22,131 nt of DNA. Origin: Streptomyces sp. NRRL S-337. Lineage in GTDB: Bacteria; Actinomycetota; Actinomycetes; Streptomycetales; Streptomycetaceae. Below are positions 1-8,409 of this stretch, piece after piece (positions within the stretch are counted from its first letter, which is position 1; each line of letters begins with the position of its first letter). The DNA is taken from the NCBI RefSeq assembly GCF_000720175.1, contig NZ_JOIX01000109.1, positions 1-22,131 on the forward strand. Reading direction: 5' to 3'. The translations under genes and the position numbers were made by a program. Below the pieces are notes generated by a model, which ran no database searches, was not told the origin of the DNA, and worked only from the letters and a program-made list of their open reading frames with translations.

Positions 1-210
1 CTCTTCTCCGAGTCGGCGGGCCGTGCCGTCGTCGCCGTACCGCGCAGCGAGGAAGTCCGCTTCACCGACATGTGCACCGTCCGGGGCCTGCCGGCCACCT
101 GCATCGGAGTCATCGACGGCGAAGAGATCGACCTCCAGGGCCAGTTCAGCATCCCGCTCAGCGAACTGCGCACCGCCCACGAGGGCACCATCCCGGGGCT
201 GATCGCCTGA
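1..210 (+). CDS. purL: Phosphoribosylformylglycinamidine synthase PurL, C-terminal fragment (cut by window edge)
   Basis: The frame is open from base 1 and stops with TGA at 208-210, giving the last 69 residues of a protein whose start lies left of the window. The segment [11 protein letters not shown] and the ending [17 protein letters not shown] match my recollection of actinobacterial PurL C-termini. PurL is the large subunit of FGAM synthase. It uses ATP and glutamine-derived ammonia to turn FGAR into FGAM in the fourth step of purine synthesis, working with PurQ and PurS in the cytosol. The extreme tail (TIPGLIA) differs slightly from the TLPALFG-like ending I associate with Streptomyces PurL, so a diverged paralogue cannot be excluded. 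Only the C-terminal ATPase/AIRS-like end is visible, and no catalytic residues can be checked. A strong hairpin follows directly. Confidence 0.82.
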   Translation, partial: LFSESAGRAVVAVPRSEEVRFTDMCTVRGLPATCIGVIDGEEIDLQGQFSIPLSELRTAHEGTIPGLIA

Positions 211-233
211 CCTGAGATGACTTGACATGACGG

Positions 234-276
234 TGGCCGTGGCCCCCTTGCCCGACCGGCAACGAGGCCACGGCCA
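234..276. terminator. Long hairpin between convergent purL and purN
   Basis: TGGCCGTGGCC (234-244) is the exact reverse complement of GGCCACGGCCA (266-276). Inside the loop, TTGCC and GGCAA (about 248-262) form a second, coaxial stem. The structure lies between two genes that both end facing it, so a bidirectional factor-independent terminator is the simple reading. No U-tract follows, as is common in Streptomyces. Confidence 0.6.
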
Positions 277-306
277 TCGCCGCGCTCAAAAAATCAGCAC
301 GCTCCT

Positions 307-1023
307 TCAGGGAATCAGGACTCTTCGCCCCACCACCCGGTAGCCGTTCCGGGCGATCCGTCGTACGACGTCGACGAGCAGTCCGCGCTCGACCTCCTTG
401 ATGCGTTCGTGCAGCGTGTCCTCGTCGTCCTCGTCACGCACCTGCACCACGCCCTGCGCGATGATCGGGCCGGTGTCCACGCCGTCGTCGACGAGGTGCA
501 CCGTGCAGCCGGTCACCTGGACGCCGTGGGCGAGTGCGTCGCGTACGCCGTGGGCGCCGGGGAAGCTGGGCAGCAGGGCCGGGTGCGTGTTGATGACGCG
601 GCCGCCGAACCGGGCGAGGAACGCCTTGCCGACGATCTTCATGAAGCCGGCCGAGACCACCAGGTCCGGCCGGTACGCCGCGGTCGCCTCGGCCAGGGCC
701 TCGTCCCACTCCTCGCGGGTGGCGTGGTCCTTCACCCGGCACACGAAGGTCGGCAGTCCGGCGCGCTGCGCACGCTCCAGACCGGTGATGCCCGGCCGGT
801 CGGCACCGACCGCGACGATCTCCGCGCCGAAGCCCGCCGGATCGGCGGCGATCGCGTCGAGGAGGGCCTGGAGGTTCGTGCCGGAGCCCGAGACCAGGAC
901 GACGAGGCGGAGGGGGCGCGGTGCGCGTCGCTCGGCCATGCCCGTCGCGTCCCTCACACCGGTCACGCCGGTCGTGTTCATCGTGCTCGCCGTGTTCGTC
1001 GTGTTCGTGGTCGTCTTCGTCAT
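307..1023 (-). CDS. purN: Phosphoribosylglycinamide formyltransferase PurN, with extra Thr/Asn-rich N-terminus
   Basis: This 238-residue protein transfers a formyl group from 10-formyl-tetrahydrofolate to GAR to give FGAR, the third step of purine synthesis. The formyltransferase fold is intact: LVSGSGTNLQALLDAI (about 44-58), the catalytic Asn and His in INTHPALLPSF (N145, H147), and the Asp in VDDGVDTGPII (D183). The start is chosen at ATG 1023, which overlaps the TGA of the upstream regulator gene as ATGA. The 28 extra N-terminal codons have G or C in 26 of 27 third positions after the start, which favours translation in this frame. They encode a low-complexity Thr/Asn stretch built from 9-bp repeats. 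A shorter start at ATG 939 (MAERRAP) would give the usual ~210-residue length. In the Streptomyces I know purN pairs with purH, so coupling to an ArsR-type regulator is unusual. Confidence 0.9.
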   Translation of the reverse strand: MTKTTTNTTNTASTMNTTGVTGVRDATGMAERRAPRPLRLVVLVSGSGTNLQALLDAIAADPAGFGAEIVAVGADRPGITGLERAQRAGLPTFVCRVKDHATREEWDEALAEATAAYRPDLVVSAGFMKIVGKAFLARFGGRVINTHPALLPSFPGAHGVRDALAHGVQVTGCTVHLVDDGVDTGPIIAQGVVQVRDEDDEDTLHERIKEVERGLLVDVVRRIARNGYRVVGRRVLIP

Positions 1024-2003
1024 GACAGAGCGTCCACCAGTGCGTCGCCCCGCAGAGTGCGCAGTATCCGGACTTCCCGGCCGCGCCGTTCGCGGGAGAG
1101 GAGACCGGCCTGTTCCAGTTGCCGGCAGTGGTACGTCACCGTGCCGGCGGTGCAGTGCAGCAGGTCGGCCAGCTTCCCCATGGTGACGGCCTGGTTGCCC
1201 GTCCGGAGGATGTCGGCCCGCAGGTCGCCGAGCATCATGGCGAGCGCATCGGCGGCCGTCTCCGCCCGTGCGGCCTCGCCCTGCAGGAGCGGGGCGAGGC
1301 CGGCGATGGGATAGCCGAGGTACATGTGGCCGTGCCGGTCGACGTGGTAGGCGCAGGCGCGGGTGCCGGAGACCAGCGGCATGAGCGTCAATTTTCGTAC
1401 CGTGACGCCCTTTTCGATCGGTGCGTGGTCGGGCAGCAGGATGTTTCCGTCGACGAAGGCGATACGCGGGCTGAGATTCGCGAGGAACGCGCTCATCGTT
1501 CCGGTGACCGAGGCCACTCCCGCGCGCTCGATTTCCCTTTCCAGTAAGGGTTTTCCCTGTTGCCATACGGGGGCCACCGCGTCCCATACCTTTCGCGCCA
1601 GCCCGGCATATGCATTCAGGAAGTCGACGGGATTGTCCGTGGCCTTGCGCCAGGCCGGCGGCACTTCTCCACCGTATGTGCGCGCCAGGTCGGTGAGGAG
1701 TGCGTCCGGCGGCATCTCGGCAATGCGCCGGACCTCCTCGCGCATACTGCTTTCCTTGAGTTCCCCCCGCATCAGGAGGGACTCGGGAATGTGCAGGGAG
1801 CCGCCCGCGGTGATCGGTCCCATCACATCCGCCAGATACTCGGGGCAGGCCTTCCGCAGCAGCCTGCGCCGGCTCACCGGTACGCCCTGTGCGACGCCGA
1901 GGACATCGGCCAGCAAGGAGATGACGGAGACTCCCGGAAGGAACGCTATCGATACGGGAATGTCGACGTTTGTACCCAGATGAAGTCCGACCACTTGGGT
2001 CAC
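1020..2003 (-). CDS. ArsR-family winged-helix regulator with DUF5937-like N-terminal domain
   Basis: A cytosolic DNA-binding regulator of 327 residues. The last ~65 residues form an ArsR-type winged helix (MGKLADLLHCTAGTVTYHCR, then QLEQAGLLSRERRGREVRILR, the wing). The first ~240 residues resemble the DUF5937 region that I know as the usual partner of this HTH in Streptomyces; its ligand is unknown. The start is GTG 2003, preceded by a GGGGGA ribosome-binding site about 6 bases upstream. An in-frame GTG at 2030 has no better site. The C-terminus overlaps the purN start by four bases, so the two are probably co-translated. There is no obvious metal-binding CXC motif in the HTH, so metal sensing is not supported. 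The target is unknown; autoregulation from the long palindrome-bearing upstream region is an inference. Confidence 0.82.
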   Translation of the reverse strand: MTQVVGLHLGTNVDIPVSIAFLPGVSVISLLADVLGVAQGVPVSRRRLLRKACPEYLADVMGPITAGGSLHIPESLLMRGELKESSMREEVRRIAEMPPDALLTDLARTYGGEVPPAWRKATDNPVDFLNAYAGLARKVWDAVAPVWQQGKPLLEREIERAGVASVTGTMSAFLANLSPRIAFVDGNILLPDHAPIEKGVTVRKLTLMPLVSGTRACAYHVDRHGHMYLGYPIAGLAPLLQGEAARAETAADALAMMLGDLRADILRTGNQAVTMGKLADLLHCTAGTVTYHCRQLEQAGLLSRERRGREVRILRTLRGDALVDALS

Positions 2004-2318
2004 TTCTTTTCCCCCGTTCAGAAGAACCACTGGTGAACCATGTTCACGCCTGCGCGCCGGGGTCGGTCGGCCCCGGCGTACAGCAATGCTTCAGTCCTCG
2101 CCACGGCACCCCGTCGGCCGTTGCAGCACCGGACCTGGCCTACAGAAGATCGCGTATGGAATTACCTCCCCGTGCTGCTGCACGGAGAGTCGGCGCGGAT
2201 CAGGCCGAGAGTATGTACCTCTGCTCCCCCCGCAGCAGGATCGGCCCTCACCGCACTCAGAGTGAAGAGTGAAAAGTCGGCTCGGGCCGGCCGCGTGATG
2301 TCCACTTCATTTGATTCT

Positions 2319-2340
2319 GTGACACCAAACGAAGTGTCAC
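2319..2340. promoter_or_regulatory. Palindrome GTGACAC-N8-GTGTCAC, candidate operator
   Basis: Seven-base perfect inverted arms (2319-2325 and 2334-2340) flank CAAACGAA in the divergent intergenic region. The size fits a dimeric repressor or activator site. Which protein binds is unknown; the ArsR-type regulator next door is the obvious candidate. Confidence 0.35.
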
Positions 2341-2409
2341 CAAACCTTTGAATGACCCCCACTTGGAGCATAGTTCACGCCACGCGCCCTCGGCAACCAG
2401 CCAAAGGTA

Positions 2410-2427
2410 AACTACGGTCGAGTAGTT
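2410..2427. promoter_or_regulatory. Palindrome AACTAC-N6-GTAGTT, candidate operator
   Basis: Six-base perfect inverted arms (2410-2415 and 2422-2427) lie in an A/T-rich stretch about 335 bp upstream of the transporter start. The geometry suits a winged-helix or TetR-type dimer. It is a candidate only, with no matching second copy noticed in the window. Confidence 0.3.
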
Positions 2428-2762
2428 GAAGCGAATATCTTTCTTATGCTGCACTACAGCGGATTGCCGGGACGGAATCGGCGTGCCGCGGGAAGCCAAA
2501 CGGAATCCTTCAATCCCGGTACCGGTCAGCCCTTCACACCCCCATTGTTCCGGCCACCGGCCGCCGTTCGTCGCCCCACGGAGAGCCGAACGTCGACCGA
2601 TTCCCTTTCTGAGGACTCCCGGAAGAGCTATCCGGTTGCGCCGAGAAATGGCCATTTCCGCATCGCAGCGGAACGCCACTCGCACCCCGGCGTCATCTCA
2701 TGCACCGAGATCACGCATCCCACGTATTGACTGGCTCGGCCGACCACCTGAGAGTGCGACAG

Positions 2763-4076
2763 GTGCAGAGTGAAACCACTTCGGACCAGGCCGCGGCAGC
2801 GCCCGCGGAGAGCAAGGAGAGCCTGCGGCGCGTCGCCGTGGCCTCGTTCATCGGGACGGCCATCGAGTTCTACGACTTCTACATCTACGGGACGGCCGCC
2901 GCGCTCGTCCTCAACCAAGCGTTCTTCCCGACCCTCGCCCCGGTGAACGCCACCCTCGCGTCCTTCTCCACCTACGCGGTGGCGTTCGCCGCCCGGCCCC
3001 TCGGGTCGGTGATATTCGGCCACTTCGGCGACCGGGTGGGCCGCAAGTCCGTACTGGTCGCCTCACTGCTGCTGATGGGGCTGTCCACCGCGTTCGTCGG
3101 TCTGCTGCCGGGCTACGGCACCTGGGGCATCTGGGCCCCGCTGCTGCTGATCCTCCTCCGCTTCCTGCAGGGCATCGGGCTGGGCGGTGAATGGGGCGGG
3201 GCCGCACTGCTGGCCGTCGAGCACGCCCCGCGCGGCCGCCGGGGCCTGTACGCCGCCTTCCCCCAACTCGGCCCCTCGGTCGGCTTCTTCGCGGCGACCG
3301 GAGTCTTCTGGCTGCTGTCGTCCGGGCTCGACGACGCGGCGTTCCGGTCGTGGGGCTGGCGGGTGCCGTTCCTGCTGTCCTTCCTCCTGGTCGGCGTCGG
3401 GCTGTTCGTCCGGCTGAAGATCAGCGAGACCCCGGTGTTCGCCCGGGTACGGGACGCCCAGGAAGCCGGCAGGGTCCCCGCGGCCGACGTACTGCGCCGC
3501 CATCCGCGCGAACTGCTGCTGGGCGCCGGCGGCATGATCATCGCGTACGGCCTCTTCTACACCGCCACCACCTACTGCCTCTCGTACGCCACCGGCACCC
3601 TGGGCATCTCCCGCAACACCATGCTGGGGCTGTCCCTCGTCGCCTGCCTGTTCCTCGCCGCCGGCACCTGGCTCGCCGCCACCCGCTCGGACGGGGCCGG
3701 CCGCCGTAAGCTGGTCCTGCTCGGCAGCGGGTGCGCCGTCGTCTGGGGCCCGGCGCTCTTCCCGCTGCTGGACACCCGCCAGCCGGTGCTGGTCGCGCTC
3801 GGCATCGGCGGGGCGCTGTTCTGCATGGGCGTGGTCTACGGCCCGATGGGCGCGTTCCTGCCGGAGCTGTTCGGCACGACGGTGCGCTACTCGGGCGCCT
3901 CGCTCGCGTACAACCTCGGCGGCGTGCTGGGCGGCGCGGTGGCCCCGCTGGTCGCCACCCGGCTCCAGTCCTCGTTCGGCTCCGCCTCGGTGGGCTGGTA
4001 CGTCAGCGCCATGGCGGTGGTCTCGCTGGCGTGCGTGCTGGCACTGCCGGAGACCCGGGAGCGCGACCTGGGCTGA
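2763..4076 (+). CDS. MFS transporter, metabolite:H+ symporter (MHS) family
   Basis: A 12-helix inner-membrane permease of 437 residues, likely importing a small organic acid or zwitterion with protons. The MHS hallmark is in the first helix (ASFIGTAIEFYDFYIYGT, about 27-44), followed by the major-facilitator motif GHFGDRVGRK (about 86-95) and a second family block LQGIGLGGEWGGA. The full length matches the family (about 430-450 residues). The start is placed at GTG 2763, preceded by a GAGAG-like site; an in-frame start at 2700 would add 21 polar residues without a good ribosome-binding site. The substrate cannot be read from sequence: family members carry shikimate, proline/betaine, citrate or alpha-ketoglutarate. 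It converges on a LysR gene through a hairpin. Confidence 0.9.
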   Translation: MQSETTSDQAAAAPAESKESLRRVAVASFIGTAIEFYDFYIYGTAAALVLNQAFFPTLAPVNATLASFSTYAVAFAARPLGSVIFGHFGDRVGRKSVLVASLLLMGLSTAFVGLLPGYGTWGIWAPLLLILLRFLQGIGLGGEWGGAALLAVEHAPRGRRGLYAAFPQLGPSVGFFAATGVFWLLSSGLDDAAFRSWGWRVPFLLSFLLVGVGLFVRLKISETPVFARVRDAQEAGRVPAADVLRRHPRELLLGAGGMIIAYGLFYTATTYCLSYATGTLGISRNTMLGLSLVACLFLAAGTWLAATRSDGAGRRKLVLLGSGCAVVWGPALFPLLDTRQPVLVALGIGGALFCMGVVYGPMGAFLPELFGTTVRYSGASLAYNLGGVLGGAVAPLVATRLQSSFGSASVGWYVSAMAVVSLACVLALPETRERDLG

Positions 4077-4094
4077 GCGCCGCGGCGGAGAGCG

Positions 4095-4125
4095 GCCGGT
4101 GCCGGACGAAACCTCCGGCGTCGGC
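4095..4125. terminator. Hairpin between convergent MHS transporter and LysR genes
   Basis: GCCGGTGCCGGA (4095-4106) pairs along its full 12 bases with TCCGGCGTCGGC (4114-4125), counting two G-T wobbles, across a 7-base loop. It lies between two genes that end facing each other, so it probably terminates both. Confidence 0.5.
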
Positions 4126-4149
4126 CCAGGGGTTGACGTCCTGCGGCGT

Positions 4150-5172
4150 TCACGACTGGAGCCACCAGCGCTCGTTCTCCGCCGACAGCGCCTTCCACAG
4201 GAGGTTGAGCGGATGGCCGGGCGGGTACGAGGCCCGCTCCCCGCGCCGGGTGAAGACGCCGACCAGGACCTCGGTCCGCGGGCCCACGTCCCCGACGATC
4301 TCCAGGGTGCGCAAGCCCCCGGCCTCCGGGAGCCGACCGTCCGCGGCGGCCTCGCCGATGCCCCGGGTGACCAGCATCGCACCGCTCACCAGGCCCGAAC
4401 GCAGCAGTTCGAAGCCGTAGTGGGCGGCCTCTATCTCGGCCGCTATGGAGAGCTTCTGGCGGTAGTCGGTGCCGTACCAGGCGGTCAGGAAGCGGCCGAT
4501 GAGTCCGCGCGGGGAGATCACCAGGGGCAGCCGGTCCAGCTCGTGGGCGGGGAGGGAGGCGCCGGGAAGCCGGTCCGGTGGCAGGTTGGTCAGCAGGGAG
4601 AGGCCGCTGCGCCGCCACTCCATGACCTCGTAGGGGGCCAGCAGTTCCGTTTCTTCGCCCTCGGTGACCACCACGCTGCCGCAGACCAGGTCGAGTTCGG
4701 TGCTGCGCAGCTTGGTGAAGAGGTCACCGGTGCGGACGTGCGTGACCTTGAGGTCGACGTTCTCGCGCGCGTAGTCCTCGCTGACCCGTTCCGCGGCGTC
4801 GAGCAGGAAGCCGAGGGTGTAGCGGGTGGTGCCGACCGACAGGGTCCGGCCGAGCCGGCGCCGGGCGTCGTGCACGCCCTCGGCCCACTCCCCCAGCGTG
4901 CGGCGGGCCAGCCCGACCAGTGCCTCACCGGTCGCGGTGAACAGGGCGTCCCGGCCGCGCCCCTGTTTGCGCACCAGCTCCTCGCCGCACAGCGCGGCGA
5001 AGGTACGGTTCAGGGTGTCCAACTGCTTCTGCACACTGGACTGTTCGCGGCCCAGCCGGCGGGCGGCGCCCAGCGCGGTGCCCGCCTCGTGGACGACGAT
5101 CAGCGTGCGCAGCTGGTCCATCGTGGTGTCAAGCAGCTCCGTCGGGTACTGCTGCGGTCCGGACAAGGCCAT
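4150..5172 (-). CDS. LysR-family transcriptional regulator
   Basis: A 340-residue cytosolic DNA-binding regulator with the LysR layout: an N-terminal helix-turn-helix (LRTLIVVHEAGTALGAARRL, about 21-40, then SSVQKQLDTLNRTF), a linker helix, and a periplasmic-binding-protein-like effector domain from about residue 105 to the end. It is slightly longer than the usual ~300 residues because of an N-terminal lead of about 17 residues. An alternative start at the internal Met18 (MDQLRTL) would give the classical length but has no good ribosome-binding site. The gene converges with the MHS transporter and lies downstream of, and co-oriented with, the acylase gene, from which a hairpin separates it. 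It is not divergent from any gene, so its target cannot be inferred in the usual LysR way. Confidence 0.87.
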   Translation of the reverse strand: MALSGPQQYPTELLDTTMDQLRTLIVVHEAGTALGAARRLGREQSSVQKQLDTLNRTFAALCGEELVRKQGRGRDALFTATGEALVGLARRTLGEWAEGVHDARRRLGRTLSVGTTRYTLGFLLDAAERVSEDYARENVDLKVTHVRTGDLFTKLRSTELDLVCGSVVVTEGEETELLAPYEVMEWRRSGLSLLTNLPPDRLPGASLPAHELDRLPLVISPRGLIGRFLTAWYGTDYRQKLSIAAEIEAAHYGFELLRSGLVSGAMLVTRGIGEAAADGRLPEAGGLRTLEIVGDVGPRTEVLVGVFTRRGERASYPPGHPLNLLWKALSAENERWWLQS

Positions 5173-5266
5173 GCGCCCCTACTCGTACTCGCTTTCCCGT
5201 GCCTGGAATTCAGGACTGTGCAGCATAGCCAAGCCCTCCATCACGGCCGGTGCAGGGGTGGTGACG

Positions 5267-5312
5267 CACGAGGGCCCCGGCGCGCCGCCTCGCGGGCTCC
5301 GGGGCCTTCGTG
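5267..5312 (-). terminator. Terminator hairpin downstream of the acylase gene
   Basis: CACGAGGGCCCCGG (5267-5280) and CCGGGGCCTTCGTG (5299-5312) pair over 14 bases with one mismatch, around an 18-base loop. The hairpin begins about 18 bases past the acylase stop codon and precedes the LysR gene on the same strand. Confidence 0.6.
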
Positions 5313-5329
5313 GTCCTGCTGCCTGCTTC

Positions 5330-8152
5330 CTACCGGTGGGCGGGGAACTCCACCACCTGCTGGAAGGTCGGCCGGTTCTGCCAGCTGATGGTGTCGTGGG
5401 TCAGCCCGCCGACCGCACGGTGGACGATCGCGTCCGCGCACCACTGGTCGCCGGCCTTGCAACTGGCGTCGCCCGGGTAGACCTGCTCGGCCGTCCTGGC
5501 GGTGGCCTGCCGGAGGGTGGTCAGCAGGGTGTCACGGCAGGCGGACAGGTCTCCGCCGCCGCAGTACCGCTGGGCCAGCGGAGCCTTGACCGAATCGCCC
5601 AGTACGGAGCGCAGGTCCTTGTCCGCGTACGACCACCAGCCGTACTGGAACGCGGATCCGGCGTGCGCCCCCGTGGGGCCGTGGCCCGCCGACGGTGACT
5701 CGTCGATGCCGAGGTCGGAGGTGAGGGCGCCGTACAGGTCGTCGCCGAGGCCGGGCTTGAAGACACCCTCGATCATCAGCGGCCACCAGGCGTCCATCAG
5801 ACGGACCGCGTCGGGGTGGGTGTAGGTGTGCGAGCCGGGGCTGGTCTCCCGGCGTTGGGCGCCGTCCTTGCGCCAGGCCGCCAGCTGCTGGACGGCGGTC
5901 TTCAGCGCCGGGTCGGTGACCGGCTTGCTGCCCAGCACCCGCAGGAGTTCGGGCAGTACGTCCTCACCGCGCAGGTCGGTGACCGCGGCCTCGGACATCG
6001 CGCGGGTGAGGGACGCCCGGGTGACCCCGCCCTCCTGGGTCAGCGCGCGCACCCGGTCGTCCAGCAGGTTGGCGCGGTGCACCGGGCCGTTGCCGAAGCC
6101 GGCCGAGTCGTAGTCCTTGGCCTGTTTGTTGTTCCAGGAGATGTAGTAGTCCTGGCCGACCGACTGCGGGTGCTGTGCGGGCGGGGTGTAGTCGCTGGTG
6201 TTGGTGGCGGGGTCGTAGCCGTGCCACTCGTAGGCGTCGTCCGCCCGGACCGGCAGGGAGGGGTCGACGTCGGGATTGCGGACGGGGTTGAGGCCGCTGT
6301 TGAAGTACGCGATGTCGCGGGAGTCGGCGTAGAACCAGTTGAAGGCGTAGCCGATGTGGGCCGCGGCCTGCTGGAAGGACCTCGCGTCGTGCACGGCCGA
6401 GGGGTCGTTGAACATCTGGAAGCCGATGATCGAGTCGGCCTCGTGGCGGTAGGTGGAGCGCTGCGCGGTGTAGGCGACGGGCTTGCCGCCGATGGTGGCG
6501 CGGTGGGTGACCGTGCCGTACTTGGTGCGGAAGACCTGCATCCGGTACGAGCCGGCCGCGGTCGGGTCGGCGACGGTGGGCTTCCAGGAGTTGGTGCGCT
6601 CCAGCTTCTCCATCGGGACGCAAGCGCCGTGGTAGCGGTAGGAGGTGGAGTCCTTGGTGGCCGGCGAGCCGTCCTGGTTGCACAGGTCGACGGCGTAGGT
6701 GTCGGTGATGTCCTGGCCGGCGGAGGTGGCGCTCCAGGCGTAGTCCTGGCCGCGGCCGAGCTGGATGTACATTCCGACGCCGGCGAAGGAGGCGCCGCGG
6801 GCGCTGATGCCGGGGCCCTGGATCTCCTGGAGCATCAGCAGCTGCGGCGCGAAGTACCCGGTCTGCGGGCCGAAGACGGCGACCGGGTGGCCGCTTTCGG
6901 TGTGCTTGCCGGAGACCAGCAGGGCGTTGGACATCCCTCGGTGCTGGGTGGGGTTGAAGCTCCCCTTGGGAAGCACCCCGTCCTTGAAGAGGCCCTCCAG
7001 CTTCCGGTACTTCTTCGGGGCCCTGACCGGGTCCTGGGGCGCGGTCCCGCCCTTGGCCGTGGCGGCGCCGGCCCGGTCGAAGACCAGGGGTTCGGGGGTG
7101 ACCGAGCCGCGGTCGGGCAGTGCCGTTCCCTGGGCCTTGTCCGGTTTGACGGCGTAGGGGAAGCTCTGGCCGTCGTGCAGGGTCGTGGCGGCCTCGGGGT
7201 CGTTGCGCTCCCGGAAGGACTCCCAGACCTCGGTGCCCTTCTTCACGCCGTACTTCTGCTGGGCGGCGAGCAGCGACAGGGCGTTGGTGACCTCGCCGCC
7301 CCCGCCGTTGCCGAAGAGGCCGCCGACGACGGAGGCCAGGGCTATCAGGTCGGTGAGCTTGAAGGGCTGGATCTCCCCGGCGTTGGTGATCGCGTCGATG
7401 TGGCCGGTGAGGACGTATTCGCCGGGGAAGTAGCGGCCGTTCTTGGACTGTTCGCGGTAGGCGTTGATGCCGTCCACGTAGGCCTGGGCGTCCGCCATGG
7501 CCTGCTTGCCGCGCTCCCCGTTGTGGTCCCTGATGTAGTCGACCTGGTCCTGGAGGTCCTTCTCGGTGTACGGCGCCTGCGGCCAGAACTCCTGCTCCAG
7601 GCCCTGGTTGGCGGGTGCGCCGCCGGCGAAGGAGGTCAGCTCGCCGCGGCCGATGTGGCGGAAGAGGTCCATCAGCCAGAGCCGGTCCTGACCCGCCGCG
7701 TAGCCGGCGCCGAATTCGGTGCCGTAGCGGGTGGTGCCCTTGATGTGCGGGACGCCGGTCTTCTTGTCGCGGGTGATGGTCACGTCGTCGCGGGGCGTGG
7801 TGACCTTGCCCACCTGGTCCGCCGGGACGCCGAAGGACGCGTCGTTGAAGAAGTGGGTGAGGGTGTCGTCGGTGAGCGACCGGTAGCCGCCGGCCAGCGC
7901 GGCGTACGGGCCGAGCTGGTCGGTGGAGTGCTCGGGGTGGGTGCCGAACATCTTGTTGCCGAGGATCTCCACCAGGGTGGCGTTGCCGGTGGCGCCGGGC
8001 GGCAGGATGTCGCCGCACTGGCCCTGGCAGTAGTCGTGGGGCTCGTCGGCCGCGGTGGCGGCCGCGATGGGGGGTGGCGCCACGAGCGTGGCACCCAAGG
8101 CGCACAGGGCTGCCACCGCCGCAGTCCTGAGCCGTCCGGTACGTCGTCGCAT
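5330..8152 (-). CDS. Secreted penicillin acylase family protein (Ntn hydrolase precursor)
   Basis: A 940-residue exported acylase precursor. An N-terminal signal peptide (Arg-rich start, hydrophobic core about 10-25, likely cut near AATA/ADEP at about 35) directs secretion. The alpha-subunit region holds GTTRYGTEFGAGYAAGQDRL (about 139-157), typical of the family. The segment HRGM/SNALLVSG places the catalytic nucleophile at Ser408, which becomes the N-terminus of the beta subunit after autocatalytic removal of a spacer. The mature part has eight cysteines in four close pairs, consistent with disulfides outside the cell. The family hydrolyses amide bonds of penicillins, acyl-homoserine lactones, aculeacin or echinocandin side chains; the substrate cannot be told here. 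The start ATG 8152 has a GAGGAGCAGGA site. It is transcribed alone, divergent from a zinc-ribbon gene. Confidence 0.92.
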   Translation of the reverse strand: MRRRTGRLRTAAVAALCALGATLVAPPPIAAATAADEPHDYCQGQCGDILPPGATGNATLVEILGNKMFGTHPEHSTDQLGPYAALAGGYRSLTDDTLTHFFNDASFGVPADQVGKVTTPRDDVTITRDKKTGVPHIKGTTRYGTEFGAGYAAGQDRLWLMDLFRHIGRGELTSFAGGAPANQGLEQEFWPQAPYTEKDLQDQVDYIRDHNGERGKQAMADAQAYVDGINAYREQSKNGRYFPGEYVLTGHIDAITNAGEIQPFKLTDLIALASVVGGLFGNGGGGEVTNALSLLAAQQKYGVKKGTEVWESFRERNDPEAATTLHDGQSFPYAVKPDKAQGTALPDRGSVTPEPLVFDRAGAATAKGGTAPQDPVRAPKKYRKLEGLFKDGVLPKGSFNPTQHRGMSNALLVSGKHTESGHPVAVFGPQTGYFAPQLLMLQEIQGPGISARGASFAGVGMYIQLGRGQDYAWSATSAGQDITDTYAVDLCNQDGSPATKDSTSYRYHGACVPMEKLERTNSWKPTVADPTAAGSYRMQVFRTKYGTVTHRATIGGKPVAYTAQRSTYRHEADSIIGFQMFNDPSAVHDARSFQQAAAHIGYAFNWFYADSRDIAYFNSGLNPVRNPDVDPSLPVRADDAYEWHGYDPATNTSDYTPPAQHPQSVGQDYYISWNNKQAKDYDSAGFGNGPVHRANLLDDRVRALTQEGGVTRASLTRAMSEAAVTDLRGEDVLPELLRVLGSKPVTDPALKTAVQQLAAWRKDGAQRRETSPGSHTYTHPDAVRLMDAWWPLMIEGVFKPGLGDDLYGALTSDLGIDESPSAGHGPTGAHAGSAFQYGWWSYADKDLRSVLGDSVKAPLAQRYCGGGDLSACRDTLLTTLRQATARTAEQVYPGDASCKAGDQWCADAIVHRAVGGLTHDTISWQNRPTFQQVVEFPAHR

Positions 8153-8409
8153 TCCTGCTCCTCGATGGGGGTCTCCCGCTGCTCCACGAGGGTGCGGGGA
8201 AAGAGGGTGGGCGGGACGTTACCGGCGGTTATCCCCGGCCGGAAGATGAACAACCGTCATCTTTTCTTCTTCCGCACAGACAGCGGCAGTTGGCCGCCCG
8301 ACACGTCGGAACATCGCTCGCGAAACCGCAAAAAAATTCGAGGGATCCGGCTGGTGATCGGTTACGTCCCATCCCCGTCCAGTCGGGTCCTCCCCGGAGG
8401 TGGGATGAA

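Larger units (their letters stand above)
2004..2762. other. Long divergent intergenic region with palindromes
   Basis: This 760-bp stretch separates the divergent ArsR-type gene and the MHS transporter gene. It is visibly richer in A/T than the flanking genes. I find no convincing gene here: the open frames lack codon bias and family resemblance. It carries three inverted repeats: CCGTGC-TGCT-GCACGG at 2170-2185, GTGACAC-N8-GTGTCAC at 2319-2340, and AACTAC-N6-GTAGTT at 2410-2427. These are reasonable candidates for operator sites of the flanking genes. No promoter hexamers stand out clearly enough to call. Confidence 0.5.

Noticed and set aside
2257..2685. A minus-strand open frame of 142 codons in the large intergenic gap
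   Set aside because: It lacks third-position GC bias, has rare codons and no recognisable family; it overlaps palindromes better explained as regulatory DNA.
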